From Aldrovandia affinis (taxonomy: Eukaryota; Chordata; Actinopteri; Notacanthiformes; Halosauridae), in NCBI GenBank assembly GCA_029706075.1, contig JAINUG010000209.1, positions 992,001-1,056,000 on the forward strand: a DNA stretch of 64,000 nucleotides, in the 5' to 3' direction. Shown here one piece after another: positions 1-11,889 of the stretch (positions are counted from its first letter, which is position 1; each line of letters begins with the position of its first letter). A program made the translations under genes and the position numbers. The notes below the pieces were generated by a model that worked only from the letters and a program-made list of their open reading frames with translations, did not search any database and was not told where the DNA came from.

Positions 1-15
1 AGTCACACCTTAAGT

Positions 16-220
16 CAGGGGTGGGCAATCTTACCCTGTGTGGGCCGGTGTGGGTGCAGGCTTTTGTTCCAGCCGAGCAGTAGCTCACCTGATTTGACTC
101 ATCAGCTAATCAAAGTCTTCAATCAGGGCTTTGATTAGTGGAATCAGGTGTGTCACTGTTCAGTTGGAACAAAAGCCTGCACCCACACCGGCCCACACAG
201 GGTAAGATTGCCCACCCCTG
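16..220. mobile_element. hAT-type MITE with perfect long terminal inverted repeats
   Basis: The element begins CAGGGGTGGGCAAT and ends with its exact reverse complement. The two arms match perfectly over about 55 bp. The 8-bp sequence CCTTAAGT occurs at 8-15 and again at 221-228 as a target-site duplication. An 8-bp duplication and a CAGGGGTG end are typical of hAT superfamily MITEs. The element is too short to encode a transposase. The perfect arms suggest recent insertion. Confidence 0.9.
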
Positions 221-228
221 CCTTAAGT

Positions 229-1537
229 TAACCAACATAAATACCCAATGCCACCCTGTCACTCTTAGTGTCCCCTAATTATTTTATTATACAATTAGTT
301 CATGGTTTTATTGTTTTGATTGTTTTCACCTGTGCCTTGTTTCATTGTCCTGAGTGTTTCCACCTGTCTGAGTGTATTATTGTCTTAGTGAATTTATCTG
401 TGCCTTGTTTTGTGCCCTTATTTAAGTGGTCTGTTCGGTTTTCAATGGTTTTTCCCCTGTGTTTGCTTGTCAGTGGTCCAGTGTTGCCAGTCTGAGCTTT
501 TGTTGTACAACTCGTGTTTGTTTGTGTTACTGTTTTATTATTTATACTCGTGTTTATTTTCTCCCAGTTTGTTCTTGTGTTTTCATTAGTCCATCAGTTA
601 AAATAAATCTTCAGTTTATTGAACATCTGCCTCTTGCTTCGTCTCTGCACTTGGGTCCCATCTCTCTCTCCTCTCACAGATGGCACATAGGCTACATTTA
701 TTAATGACCGTTTTAGTCCATAGTGAATGATCACTTGGTAATATGTAGCCTACTTAGAAAGGTTGTCCATTCAAGTATTTGTTTATGATTTTAAAATTTT
801 GAGATGTTCCTTCTGATCTGAGAAATTAACCGTGAAAGGCTTTTATTTTTAGGCTGTTTGAACCATGTTACCAATTAAATATCATTGTTTATATAATGGT
901 AATTTAAATTGAATTATTGACTCAGTTAAACAATATTTACCGATGGAGTTGGACCCAGTCACTGCATAACTCTGCTTCTCATTCGCGGGAGTCTGAACAA
1001 TAGCAGCGAAGGAACTGATGAACGAATCATTTTGGGGAACGGAGGATCCGTGTCACTGAAAGGAACCGTAACGTCCACCACTAGCATAGTGAAAGTTAGT
1101 TGTAATTTGGCATGATTTTCATATCGTTAATTTGGTAGACAAACCAATTCTGGGAATTGTGTTTTATAGATGTATAAAGAGTATATGCTTTGCATATGTG
1201 TGACTTATGACGTTCAAAATATTTTTGTTGAAACAAGTTAACTAACATTGGCTACTTCGGACACGTTGAGAGCCACGAGAACAGAGACGGCTACCTATCA
1301 TTGTAATTCATGCTTCGCTGTTGTCTATGTATGCTTGCCAGCTGACTGAGCCTGTACTGGCGCAGGTCGGTCAATGCAGGGTGGAATATTGCGAACTATT
1401 TTTTAATCCAACAAGAAGTTATAATGAAACAGTCTTATCAACCTTGAGCCAATTTAGAAAACTGTAAGCTATGGTATTGACATTATTTTGCTGCTGGACA
1501 TGTTAAATACACCGAACTGCCACTGGTTTCTGTCCCA
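229..1537. other. Intergenic stretch, no gene recognised
   Basis: I see no coding exon with family similarity and no complete mobile element here. The sequence is AT-rich with unremarkable short open frames. It separates the left-end MITE from the tRNA gene. Confidence 0.5.
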
Positions 1538-1610
1538 GCCCCAGTGGCCTAATGGATAAGGCACTGGCCTCCTAAGCCAGGGATTGTGGGTTCGAGTCCC
1601 ATCTGGGGTG
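1538..1610 (+). tRNA. tRNA-Arg (anticodon CCT)
   Basis: The 73-base sequence folds as a complete cloverleaf. The acceptor stem GCCCCAG pairs with CTGGGGT, followed by discriminator base G. The D-arm is TGGCCTAATGGATAAGGCA. The anticodon stem CTGGC/GCCAG encloses the loop CTCCTAA, giving anticodon CCT. The T-arm contains GGTTCGAGTCCC, which is also the internal B box. There is no intron. A T-run follows soon after the gene, as expected for RNA polymerase III termination. It lies about 530 bp upstream of the plbd1 start codon on the same strand. Confidence 0.95.
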
Positions 1611-2144
1611 AATACTTTTTTTATAGTACAATGCTAATTCAGTCGCAACGGGTATAGAATTTACTTACGATTTATGCAGCAGATAGAAGAATAAGTATGT
1701 TTGAAGTAAAATTATAATATTGAATGGGATTACCTAACTAGCTAGCTAGCTAGCTAAATCGAATATCCTGAGAACGCGTGTGTTGTCATGACAAGACTAT
1801 CTCGCACATTTAACTGAAGACTGGTGCAACTCGTTTGCTACCTTAGAAGCATATAACATGAGACAACCGACCAACTTTCTTTTATGTAACAGGCCACATG
1901 TTTTCACCTCGAAAGAAATTCACCGACAATTTCAACGCGTTATCCAATTGGAACCTGCTCAATGCCGGCTGCTCCAATCAGTAAACTCGTGAGTGCTGAT
2001 CCCGATTAACTTTCTGTTCTGCTTGCGGCATACATTCGTTTTAACCTTAATTTGTTGTTCAGATCGAGGCTGTGGACGAAACCTGGAACAACAAAACCGT
2101 ATTTCTGAATTATCCCACTTATCGTTAACGAACTATAAAGACAA
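1611..2144 (+). other. plbd1 upstream region, presumed promoter and 5' UTR
   Basis: This is the gap between the tRNA gene and the plbd1 ATG. It includes a short GCTA/TAGC simple repeat near 1737-1756. I see no convincing TATA box and cannot place the transcription start from sequence alone. Confidence 0.4.
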
Positions 2145-5100
2145 ATGGCTGTTTATGGAAATACACTGTATGTTGTTGTTTTGTACGTTGTGGCTGCGAC
2201 CATCGCAAGAGCAGACAGTAAGTTACAAAATTGCTAAATATATTAGCTTGCTAGCTAGACAGTAACCATATTTTTTAAATGGGCGACTTTGTCGAGAGTA
2301 TGTAGCTAGCATAGTATTCGCTACAAAAGTAATTTTGTAATTTTACAACTGAGCCTTTAGCATTAATACCGAAACTCAGAAAGCACGAAAGTGAGAACGT
2401 AGGACAGATACGGGACAATTTTGCGAAATATAGAATCCATACAGCTCTTGCAACAGTTTGAATACTGAATCAGAACATTTAATTTAAAATGTAAATTCTT
2501 TACGTGGTCCACACTGTTTCACGCAATGGGGTGATCAGTTGAGCGATATTCCATAGCCTAATTCGTTGTTGCATATTTACGGACCCGACCCAGTAATAAC
2601 TTCCAATGGTTACAATACTGGCTGTAAGATACGTTATTCCTGTTAAGATATCATTGAAATATCATATTCAAATCCAAATTGTGCTACCTCTCCATGTAGT
2701 AATATCACCGTGTCTACACGACCACTACGAATTATGGTAATGTATTTTTTTAATACCTCAGAGATGCAAGTAGCGACGGTGTATTGGGATCCTGCTCAAA
2801 AGACCGTGGTACTGAAAGAGGGGGTACTGGAAAAAGAAGGGGACGCATATGGCTACTTTAACGACACCCTGTCCCACACGGGCTGGGGGGTGCTGGAGCT
2901 GCGGGCAGGGTATGGGGAGACTCCCGAAACTGACGAAGTCACCTTCTTCCTGGCGGGCTACCTGGAGGGATTCCTCACTGCCCCGTAAGAATGCATAAAG
3001 CATTTTATGCTTCAACTCTCAGCTGTGGCTGAACGTAATGTATTTTTTTTTTGCTGGAAATCAAATTAAAAAGGTTACGTCCTGCTTTTCTTTTCTATCA
3101 GCCAGATGTTTAGTCACTACGCTAACTTGTATCCTCAGTTGATTAAAGACCCAAAGGTGCTGGGTCTAGTGAAGGACTGGATGAGGTGAGTGCCCTCGTC
3201 CCAAAACGGCTTATTTGCACACGTATTGATGTCTCTCTTGCACACATACAGAATAACACACGTGATGCGTTTGCCATTATCCTGAAATAGCTCATTTGCA
3301 GCACGCTTATTGTTTAAGTACAGTTACACCTCTGTCTCAGTCTTTCTGCCAGATCATTTGTCTCTCTGCCCTTCAGTAAGCAGGACCAGTGGACAAGGGA
3401 ACAGGTGAAACTGAATAAGGGTGTTGACCCCCTATGGCGACATGCTGGCTTCATAGTCAGCCAGACAGATGGGCTTCAGGCCGGATGTGCACACTGGGCC
3501 AAGCTCAATAAGAGAGAGGTGCGTGAGAGACGGACAGACAGAATGGGAGGACGGCTGTTTCTTTCCACTGATACTTCTACTTCACACTCAAAGAGACAGA
3601 GAGGGAGACCATGAGATCTGGAAAGCTCTACAAATCTGGCATCCTCCATAACAGCTGGACTGTTTTGTGACAGTTCAGAGTGTATAATTAAGGTTATTTT
3701 TAAGAGAATCTTTAATGCTAGGAGAGGGAGCATCCTGACTTTGTTGAATGAGAGCACACATACAAGAACAAGTCTTCCCATTTTCTCACTAGTTTTAGGT
3801 TTACAGTTCTCACTTCCCACAGAAAGTCCTGTGGCACAGATTGGTTTCACATCCTTTTCTGCTATTGTCTCTTGTTCAACGTACTTCCTCTTGTGAATAA
3901 TGCAGTTGATCAGTTGTGCCGATACAGATATAGTTTTACCATTCTTTAAATGAAGTTTTGTGATGTTGCTGATGCTGTTGTTGACCTTGTTCTTGCAGCC
4001 TCTGTCCATGTTCGCTGTACAGTTCCTCAATGCAGTGGGGGACCTGCTGGACCTCATCCCAGCCCTTGTTCCTGATGCTGATCCTAACCACAGAAATGCA
4101 CATTTCAAAATGCCCGGCATGGGACACTGCTCTGCTCTCATTAAGGTCAGAACATGTTTTGTTGGGGTCATCTACTGTGTAAAATTCAGTACATAGAAAA
4201 TTCCATGGAGGAATTTAGATATGGTCCTGATGAACCTCTCCCTCCACTCTCCCCTTTGTCTCTCTCCCTCCACTCTCCCCTTTGTCTCTGTTTTGTCTGT
4301 CTCCTTTTGTCTCACCGTGTCTCCCTCCACTCTCTTTGTCTCCCTTTGCCTCCCTCCTCTCTACCCGTTTCTTTCTCCACTCTCCCTGTGTCTCCCTATA
4401 TCTCCATGCACCCCATTTTAGTGTGGAATTGAAAGATGATGGATTGATGGAAAAGCAAGCACCTCTGTTTGTTCACCTTCAGATGTTGCCAGGGTTTGAA
4501 AACCTCCTGTTTGCGCACTCCAGCTGGTACACTTACGCGGCCACCCTGCGCATCTACAAGCACTGGGACTTCAGAGTGACTGAGCCCCATACCGCCACAG
4601 GCAAACTTTCCTTCAGCAGCTATCCTGGTTAGTGCAGGGGACAAGGGTGTGAGCCGATGCATCATAATATTCAAAATGCTGTCCATTGGATGGATTTCCA
4701 TCTGGGGAAAATATTTTTTCAACTACAAATTGATTGACCCTTACACCTTTCATCTTTAAATGTTCCCTCATGCTTCCCTGTACAAGCTGAAAAACATTGC
4801 TGGAAGCTAATACCCCATAAACAAAAATCTATTGTCTGTCAAAGACACAAAGGCAGACATTTTCCCCTTAAAGTCTGGTGCTTCCTCTCTATATTCCATG
4901 CTTATGTCAGATAAACAGCCTAACATAGAAAAGTAGACAAGATGAGACACATAAAAATAACAGTATCAACTGTTATTGAATTTAGTTAAGAACTTTATTG
5001 GTTCCAGAAACACAAGGAACAGTAACAGAAAAAGAGTGGTTTTGTTTGGAACAAGCTGGTCGGGAAAACAATTCCTGTCCCTTTCCGTCATGGTTTAAAT

Positions 5101-8100
5101 GTATCATTTCTGATGCCAGGAATTTCAGCAGCATTTCAGTCCTTCAAGAGACAGATTTGAAGATGTTATTATTTTTATTTTTTTGCGTAGTTGTGTTTAT
5201 GTTCTATGTCACAGTACTTGCAAGTGTTGTCGTAACAGGGTTGTGTTGTATGATCTTCTGAATTGTTTGAAAATGACCAATTAATAATAAAAAATGGGAA
5301 ATGATTAAAGATTGCTGTCTATTACCATAAAATAAAGCTGACATTTTCCTGATAAGTTTTTACATACTGAGTAGAAAATTGTTCTAGATTCCACAGTGTT
5401 AGTACAGTGGAGTTTTTTGTGGTAATGCTGATCCCCTGCCTTGACCCTGTACTCCACTTGCAGGTTTCCTGGTGTCGCTGGATGACTTCTACCTCTTAGG
5501 CAGTGGCCTGATAATGACCCAGACCACCAACAATGTCTTCAACACCTCGCTGTTCTTCCTGGTGACGCCCCACAGCCTGCTGGCCTGGCAGAGGGTGCGA
5601 CTGGCACATGCCCTGGCACACACTGGGAAGCAGTGGGCACAGACCTTCTCCAAGTACAACTCTGGTGAGGGGCATGCTGTCTCTGGGGCTGGAGACAGAT
5701 AGCCTATAGGGCATTTTCTAATGATCTAATATGAAGGAATCCGTCTGAAAACCTTAGTAATATACAGTAAGGTTTTGTTGTCATGCTGTACATTCTTTAT
5801 TATCATGGTTATGATAATGATGTACACTATATGGCCAAAAGTCAGTGGGCACCTGACCATCACACCTATATGAACTTGTTGGACATCCCATTTTGAAACC
5901 ATTGGCATTAATATGGAGTTGGACCCCCCTATTTCTGACAATACAATTGTCAACACAGATACATTGGCGAGTGACTAATAATCTAGCCCCAGGTGCTAGC
6001 AAAGCAAACTGCCAGTGGTACAACAAATATTAGTATAACCTTGAACCTGACAAGATTAACAGTGAATAATAGAGGCCCTGACTCTGCTGATACCATTCGG
6101 TGCCCGGCCTGCCATTGACACAAATATAAAGTGAATTTAGTGATATATTTATTCCTATTATACAAGAACTGCCCACTTTTCTTTGTTAAAACAAATAGGA
6201 TAGGTTTTCCAGTTTGATATAAGATATTATGGAAAGTTAATCATTGTAAAGTATAGCTCTTGGAATTGCTCATATTGTGTAACTTAACAAGGGTATTAGA
6301 ATTTTTTTAAATTAATAACTTGCCTCTATAAACCTGTCGTTAATACTTTACTGTTGCCCATATTTTACTACCCATTCTGTACACAAGCTCTTATCTGTCA
6401 CTGCTCTAATAATATGCACTTATGTGTCATGCCTTAATAACATAGGTTGCTATGAATAAGATCTTCTGATAAATAAATAAATATGAAACACATGTTGCTA
6501 ACTCCCTAACCACAATGAGAGCTAAAGAGCTGTAAACACATGCTACAGGCTCAGTAAATTATTTGAGACAGAAACATTGGTCAATTAAGAACTTTTAAAT
6601 TTGCCACAGAACTGCAGAAACTAATTGTGAGATAACGACAATGATCTTTGCGTGTCTTAAAAGGCAACAACATGTACACTAACGATCAAAGGTATTAGAA
6701 CACCCCCATTTTTCCAGTTTTTACTGAAATTTAAGCAGTTCAAGTCCAGTGAATAACCTGAAATGGCTGTTGTCCAGAGGTTAAAATAAGGAAAAATAAT
6801 GTGAGCAGAGTTATAAAAAAGGCAATTTTCAGGGAACATGGGTTGCAAGTCACTCTGTGCAAGTGACTGGATCCAGCAAAAGAGAGACCATCATGCTTCT
6901 CCTCTGATTTGACAGTTGGTGTCACACACTGAGGCACCATGCTTTTGGTCTGCCAAAACCCTCGAAGATTTAAAATTGTGATTTCAGATACGACCTTCCA
7001 GTCTTCAGTAGTCCCAGTTATGGCCCAGACAAGCCTTTTTCTTATTTTGCCATCTTAGCAATGCCTTTCTTACTGCCAAAAATGCACATTCTTTTTCAGT
7101 TGTTGAGACTTAACCTAAACCAGTGTTAAGCTTTTTTTCCTGTGAGCTGCCTATCAGTTCAGAAACTTGTCTTCTGATGTTGTTGTGGCTTTGGGTCTGC
7201 CAGATTTCAGAGTTTCCTCCAGTTCACTGAAACCTACTCACTGCCAAAAAATGTACATTCTTTTTCAGTAACCTAAAATTTTTTTTTCCTCAGCAGAAAA
7301 TTTCAGGTTATTCACTGAACTGCTTAAATTTCAGTAAAAACTGGAAAATGGGGGTGTTCTAAAACTTTTGACCGGTTGTGTATATTCATAAATATGTTGT
7401 CATTTTTGGCTTGATTGCTTAATACTTCTGGATGCTCTGTGTGTCCTACTTTCAGTAGTATTGGTTTGTCAAAATTGGATAATAAGATCATACTGAGTGT
7501 GCCTCCCCATGCCTCCCAGGCACCTACAATAACCAGTACATGGTGGTGGACCTGAGCAAGGTGTCTCTGGGCAGCCGGATTGAGGAGGGGGCTCTGACTG
7601 TCGTGGAGCAGATCCCTGGCCTGGTAGAGTACTCAGATCAGACTCAGGCCCTTAGGAGAGGTGAGAGACTGACCGGAACAAGCACACGCAGATATGTACA
7701 GGTGCATGCTCTCAGGCCCTCTGAGATTACTCATACAGTGGGTATAAAAAGTGATCACCCCCTTTGGCATTTTTCACATTTTATTTTCTTACTTCATGGA
7801 ATCAAAATGTATTTCATTGGGATTTCTTGCCACTGATCAACACAAAATACTTTAAATAAAAATAAAAATTAAAAATACTATACATTGTGAAAAATGCCAA
7901 AGGGGTGAATATTATTTATACCCACTGTGTGTTTATATATATATGTATATATGTATGTCTTAACCCTATCAGTGGAAGTGGACACAGAAACTGATGCAGG
8001 CACATTGTATCACAAATGGAACACAGAAAAAGGAAAAAGCAGATGGTGTGCTAATTATATTTTTCCTGTGTACCTGCCCCCCACGGTCTGTAATCCTCCC

Positions 8101-11100
8101 TTTCTTCTCTCTTGCTCACTATCTCGCTGGCCCATCTCAGGGTACTGGCCCTCCTACAACGTGCCCTTCCACACGACGATCTACAACCTGAGCGGCTACG
8201 CGGAGATGTGGAAGGAGTACGGAGAAGATTTCTCCTATGACCTCTGCCCCCGAGCCAAAATCTTCCGCAGGGATCAAGCCGGAGTGACTGACCTGGCCTC
8301 TCTGAAGCACATCATGAGATACAACAGTATGGACGATAATGGAAACGGCTAATAATTGCGAACTTATTAAAAACTAGATAATAAGTTATTTTAAAATAAG
8401 ATAACTACCTGGATAAATTTAGTCTTAAATCAACATGATTGTATGTCAAAACTTGTTGTTGCATCCTTCAGTGAAATATGAAACACTGGTTACATCTGTG
8501 ATGACCCCTCCCCCTTCACAAAATGGGCACATATTTCAAAGGGGGCGCACTAATTTCCCACTAAAATTTTCTAAGCTCATATAAGTAATTTACAAACTAA
8601 TAGATTTAGAAAAGAAAAAAGTAAGATACAATTTTTTTAATATTCATAATCACATTTTACTAAATTAATCAATTAATGTACATTCATTGTTAACAACCCT
8701 GAAACACTACTTGTGTTTTGGAACACACAATTAGGTTTAATATGATGTAGTGTTATCACATAAAATTAATAGTTTTTTTCAGTGTGTTTTCCATGAAAAC
8801 AAAGTTATCATTGGGTTGTCATTCTTATATCATTCCCTCTCCCTAGAAGGGCTAACATAAATAAAAATATATAGCTCCTCTGCAGTGTGGTTCCCCCAGC
8901 TGTAGTCCCGTCTGAGTACCGTTTTCTATAGTAATGGGAGGTTATGACAGCAGGAAGCATGCATATGTGTAGTTTGGCCTTGCTTGTTTGTGTCTCCTTG
9001 TCTCCATGGCTCTGCATGAGGGCCTGTGAGTTTGGACATCTATCGCTTTCTCATTTCTGTAATGTTCTCCCTTTAATTCAGATTACAAGAATGACCCCTA
9101 CGCCAAAGGGGACCCGTGCAAGACCATTTGCTGCCGTAACGACCTGAGAGAGCAGCGGCCAGGCCCAGGAGGCTGCTATGACACCAAGGCAACAACCTCT
9201 TTACTGCTTTAAAAGCATCCCACATAGACTCTATTATTCACATTGTTTCTAAGCTATAAAAAACCTGTATCTTTTCTCATAAATGGCAGCAGGTAACTGA
9301 AAAAATTCAGGAAACACTTGCGTAAATGAGAGATACTGGCGACTCCGTTATGGTGTGGGGTGCAATTTCCTGCCATGGTTTAGCAATTTCCTGCCATGGT
9401 TTAGGTCCACTCAACCCCTTAGAGGGCAAGGTAAATGCAAAATAAATACAAAGCCATTCTAAGTGATCACCTTCATCCTATGGTGCAGCTTTTCTATCCT
9501 GATGGGAATGGTCTCTTCCAGGATGACAATGCCATAATCCACAGGGCACGAGTGGTCACTGAATTGTTTGATGAGCATGAAAACAATGTAAACCATATGC
9601 CATGACTGTCTAATTCACCAGATCTCAACTCAATTGAACACTTATGGGATTCTTAGACAATGTTTTCCACCACCATCAACAGAACACCAACTGATGGAAT
9701 TTATTGTGGAAGAATGGTGTTGCATCCCTCCAACAGACTTCCAAACACAGAAATCCAGGCGCATTGACACTGTTCTGGCATCCTGTGGTGACCCAACGTC
9801 CTATTAAGTCACTTTATGTCAGTGATTCCTTTATTTTGGCAGTTACATTTACATTTTAGGAATTTAGCAGGCGGTCTTATCCAGAGTGTTTATACAGTTT
9901 ACATTTATTTACATACAATCAATTTATACAGTTGGATATCTTACTGAAGCAATTCAGGTTAAGTACCTTGCTCAAGGGTACAACAGCAGTGCCCCACCTG
10001 GGAATTTAACCTGCAACCTCTGAGTTACAAGCCCAGCTCCCTAACCATTACACTACACTGCCAGTTACCTGTGCATCATGAACATGTAGGTCTGGTCTTC
10101 CCCGCTGAATAAAAACACTTAATTGATTACTAAATTACTTTTGATTAGTAATGGTGTGGTCTTGAAATGACAGCATGATTTCCTAAACAATCAAATGAGA
10201 AAACACTCTGCTCCTGGCAGATATTTTGGAGTAAGCTAGATGAAACGGCTTTTTCATAAAACAGCTTTAGGAAACTTGCTTGTATTCTCTGGAGAGTCAC
10301 AGGATGCCATTGAATATGTAGGCCTCATCTGGTGGGGTACAATTGACTGCACATTACTGAACCTAATGAATGAACCTGTGGCCCAGAGGGGGCCAAAATC
10401 TGTCCCAGCATCCATTCCCTATACAGAGCAAACTGGGAAGTATATTTTATAGATCAGAAACAGTAGTGAAAATTATAGTTCATTCATGTTATTGTTTGTT
10501 GAAATGCCAGTTTTATAAGCGATGTAGTAAGTTTCTCCACTCCACTGCCTTCTTGCTCTCCCTCTCTATCAATTCTCTCCTTTCTATCTCCCTTGTTCTC
10601 CTTTTTTACTCTCCCTTCCCTCCTATCTCTTTGACCCTCCCTCCTCATTGCCTCCTCTCCGTCTCCCTCTCTCTCTCTCCCACCCTCTCCATTCTGTCCT
10701 CTCTGTCACCCTCTCACTTCCTCACTCTCCTTGCCTCTCCTTCTTTTATCCATTGCTTCCCTGTTGTCCTCTCTCTTTGACCCTCCCTCCACATTCCCTC
10801 CTCTCCGTCTCCCTCTCTCTCTCTCCCACCCTCTCCATTCTGTCCTCTCTGTCACCCTCTCACTTCCTCACTCTCCTTTCCTCTCCATTTCTTCCCTGTT
10901 GTCCTCTCTCTTTGACCCTCCCTCCACATTCCCTCCTCTCCGTCTCCCTCTCTCTCTCTCCCACCCTCTCCATTTCTGTCCTCTCTGTCACCCTCTCACT
11001 TCCTCATTCTCCTCTCCTTTCCTCTCCTTCTCTTCTCCATTGCTTCCCTGTTTGTCCCTGCAGGTGACAGACTTCCACATGGCGCAGCGGTTTGCGGCAG

Positions 11101-11240
11101 AGGCAGTGAACGGACCCACGACGCAGGGAGGGCTGCCGCCCTTCTCCTGGAGCGGGTTCAACCGCACCACCCACCAGGGGCTGCCGCTGACCTACAACTT
11201 CACCTTCCTGACCATGCAGCCCAGCATGTTCCTGCCCTGA
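2145..11240 (+). CDS. plbd1: Phospholipase B domain-containing protein 1 (PLBD1-like), 11 coding exons, complete
   Basis: PLBD1 is a lysosomal N-terminal-nucleophile hydrolase of the phospholipase B-like family. Coding exons are 2145-2217, 2762-2984, 3102-3185, 3377-3518, 3999-4145, 4483-4627, 5464-5664, 7520-7660, 8141-8326, 9082-9188 and 11064-11240. They sum to 1626 nt (541 aa plus stop), close to the human protein. Every junction keeps frame and is GT-AG, except the exon 10 donor, which reads AAG|GCAACA. The ATG was chosen because it opens a signal peptide ([20 protein letters not shown]) ending at a clean GTAAGT donor. Exon 5 holds the family motif MGHCSALIK; Cys218 is the expected nucleophile exposed by autocleavage. 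Exon 6 has [11 protein letters not shown] and IYKHWDF; exon 8 NNQYMVVDL; exon 9 [10 protein letters not shown] and RAKIFRRDQ; exon 10 a cysteine-rich stretch ending GGCYDTK. The last exon ends at TGA 11238-11240. In human PLBD1 also neighbours GUCY2C. Identity is confident; exact exon edges are inferred. Confidence 0.95.
4236..4410. repeat. Pyrimidine-rich minisatellite in plbd1 intron 5
   Basis: Repeated blocks of CTCCCTCCACTCTCCCCTTT alternate with TGTCTC units. The tract sits about 70 bp upstream of the exon 6 acceptor and is not itself coding. Confidence 0.7.
5825..5925. mobile_element. Tc1-like transposon end fragment
   Basis: After a TA dinucleotide the sequence reads CACTATATGGCCAAAAGTC, resembling the inverted-repeat end of a common fish Tc1 family. 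No matching right end or transposase frame was found nearby, so this is a relic. Its right limit is uncertain. Confidence 0.55.
6677..7380. mobile_element. Tc1-like element with long (about 85-90 bp) inverted repeats, internally deleted
   Basis: The right end carries GGGGGTGTTCTAAAACTTTT followed by GACCGG, and the left end is its diverged inverse, with the shared block CCAGTTTTTACTGAAATTT. TA dinucleotides flank both sides. The interior contains degraded pieces, in reverse orientation, of the transposase N-terminal segment that is clearer in related copies at 34845 and 49961. No open transposase frame remains. It lies in plbd1 intron 7. Confidence 0.8.
7736..7927. mobile_element. Short Tc1/mariner-type MITE
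   Basis: Inverted ends begin CAGTGGGTATAA and include GGCATTTTTCACA, mirrored by TGTGAAAAATGCC and TTATACCCACTG. A TA precedes the left end; the right flank is TG, so the duplication is imperfect. It is non-coding and lies in plbd1 intron 8. Confidence 0.75.
9290..10072 (+). mobile_element. Degraded Tc1-like transposon interrupted by a SINE
   Basis: The ends are CAGGTAACTG on the left and CAGTTACCTG on the right. Between about 9340 and 9790 on + are recognisable but broken pieces of a Tc1 transposase C-terminal domain: an [10 protein letters not shown]-like segment, FQDDNA followed by IHRAR, and [12 protein letters not shown]. Stops and indels break the frame. A reverse-strand SINE (9845-10061) is inserted just inside the right end. 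The element lies in plbd1 intron 10. Confidence 0.8.
9845..10061 (-). mobile_element. tRNA-derived SINE inserted in the Tc1 right end
   Basis: Read on the minus strand it starts with a tRNA-like head (GTGTAATGGTTAGGGAGCTG, then AGAGGTTGCAGGTT) and ends in the tail CTCTGGATAAGACCGCCTGC. CAGTTAC lies on both sides and marks the probable target duplication. The same family occurs at 18425, 34170 and in the split copy around 36970/40395. Confidence 0.85.
10560..11045. repeat. Pyrimidine-rich tandem repeat, about 135-146 bp period
   Basis: The phrase TTGACCCTCCCTCC recurs at about 10631, 10777 and 10912, each followed by CTCCGTCTCCCTCTCTCTCT and CACCCTCTCACTTCCTCA. Three near-identical units abut the acceptor of the last plbd1 exon (11063). 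Its long open frames have no family similarity and are treated as repeat artefacts. Confidence 0.9.
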
Positions 11241-11672
11241 GGAGATTCATTTGCGTACAGATGGAAGGCCTACACGAAAATGGTGTTTGAATCAGTTTCT
11301 GTTCGATCACAAATGTTTGTTGTTTCAGCCTTGTTTCCTTTTTAGTGTAAAAACATTCGTTTATTTTCTTAGGGGACATGTTAGAATGGTTGGTGGGGAT
11401 CTAAAAAGACATGAACAGAGAGAGATGATGAATGAGCAAACCAATAACTGAGTCTGATACATGATGAGTACAGAGAGGGGTGGTAAGGCGCAATGCATTG
11501 CTAGTTGAAATGTCTCCAATGAAATTGCCACTAGGGACAAATTGCAATAATAATTATGATTGTCCTCATTTGGTTTTGCAGGTGTCTTCTTCAGCACAGT
11601 TGTTATGAGAGTCTTTGTCTTTATATATTGAAAGCATCAGTAGGTGTTTTTCTCACATGCAAACAGTGTTGT

Positions 11673-11678
11673 AATAAA
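11673..11678 (+). promoter_or_regulatory. Candidate poly(A) signal of plbd1 (proximal)
   Basis: AATAAA lies 433 bp after the plbd1 stop codon and is followed by a T-rich tract. Use of this site rather than the one at 11881 cannot be decided from sequence. Confidence 0.5.
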
Positions 11679-11880
11679 ATGTTTTTTTAATACAATCTTA
11701 AAATTAAGTACTCAGAGCTGTAGATTTGGTCCAAATTGCCTGGAATTATCTTGCTGTAAATTGTTTTGAATCTTTTTCAAACATGAGTTTGTGATTTGTG
11801 AACTTTTTCACCATTTTTATGATATATTTTTTGAAAAGCTATATTTGGTAAAATTCCATTTTGTATGAGTCCTTATGAGT

Positions 11881-11886
11881 AATAAA
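11881..11886 (+). promoter_or_regulatory. Candidate poly(A) signal of plbd1 (distal)
   Basis: A second AATAAA follows a T-rich stretch, with GT-rich sequence downstream (TGTGTTTATGCCTGTGTTTT), as expected of a cleavage region. Confidence 0.55.
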
Positions 11887-11889
11887 CAT

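Noticed and set aside
1993-2265. A frame starting near 1993 as the plbd1 N-terminus
   Set aside because: It starts with GTG and gives no signal peptide; the ATG at 2145 in another frame gives a signal peptide and a proper donor.
2710-2761. Upstream extension of plbd1 exon 2
   Set aside because: The acceptor at 2760-2761 joins exon 1 in frame and matches where family similarity begins.
10370-11240. Several long plus-strand frames rich in Ser, Leu and Pro
   Set aside because: They follow from the CTCC tandem repeat; only the part from 11064 in the plbd1 frame is real coding.
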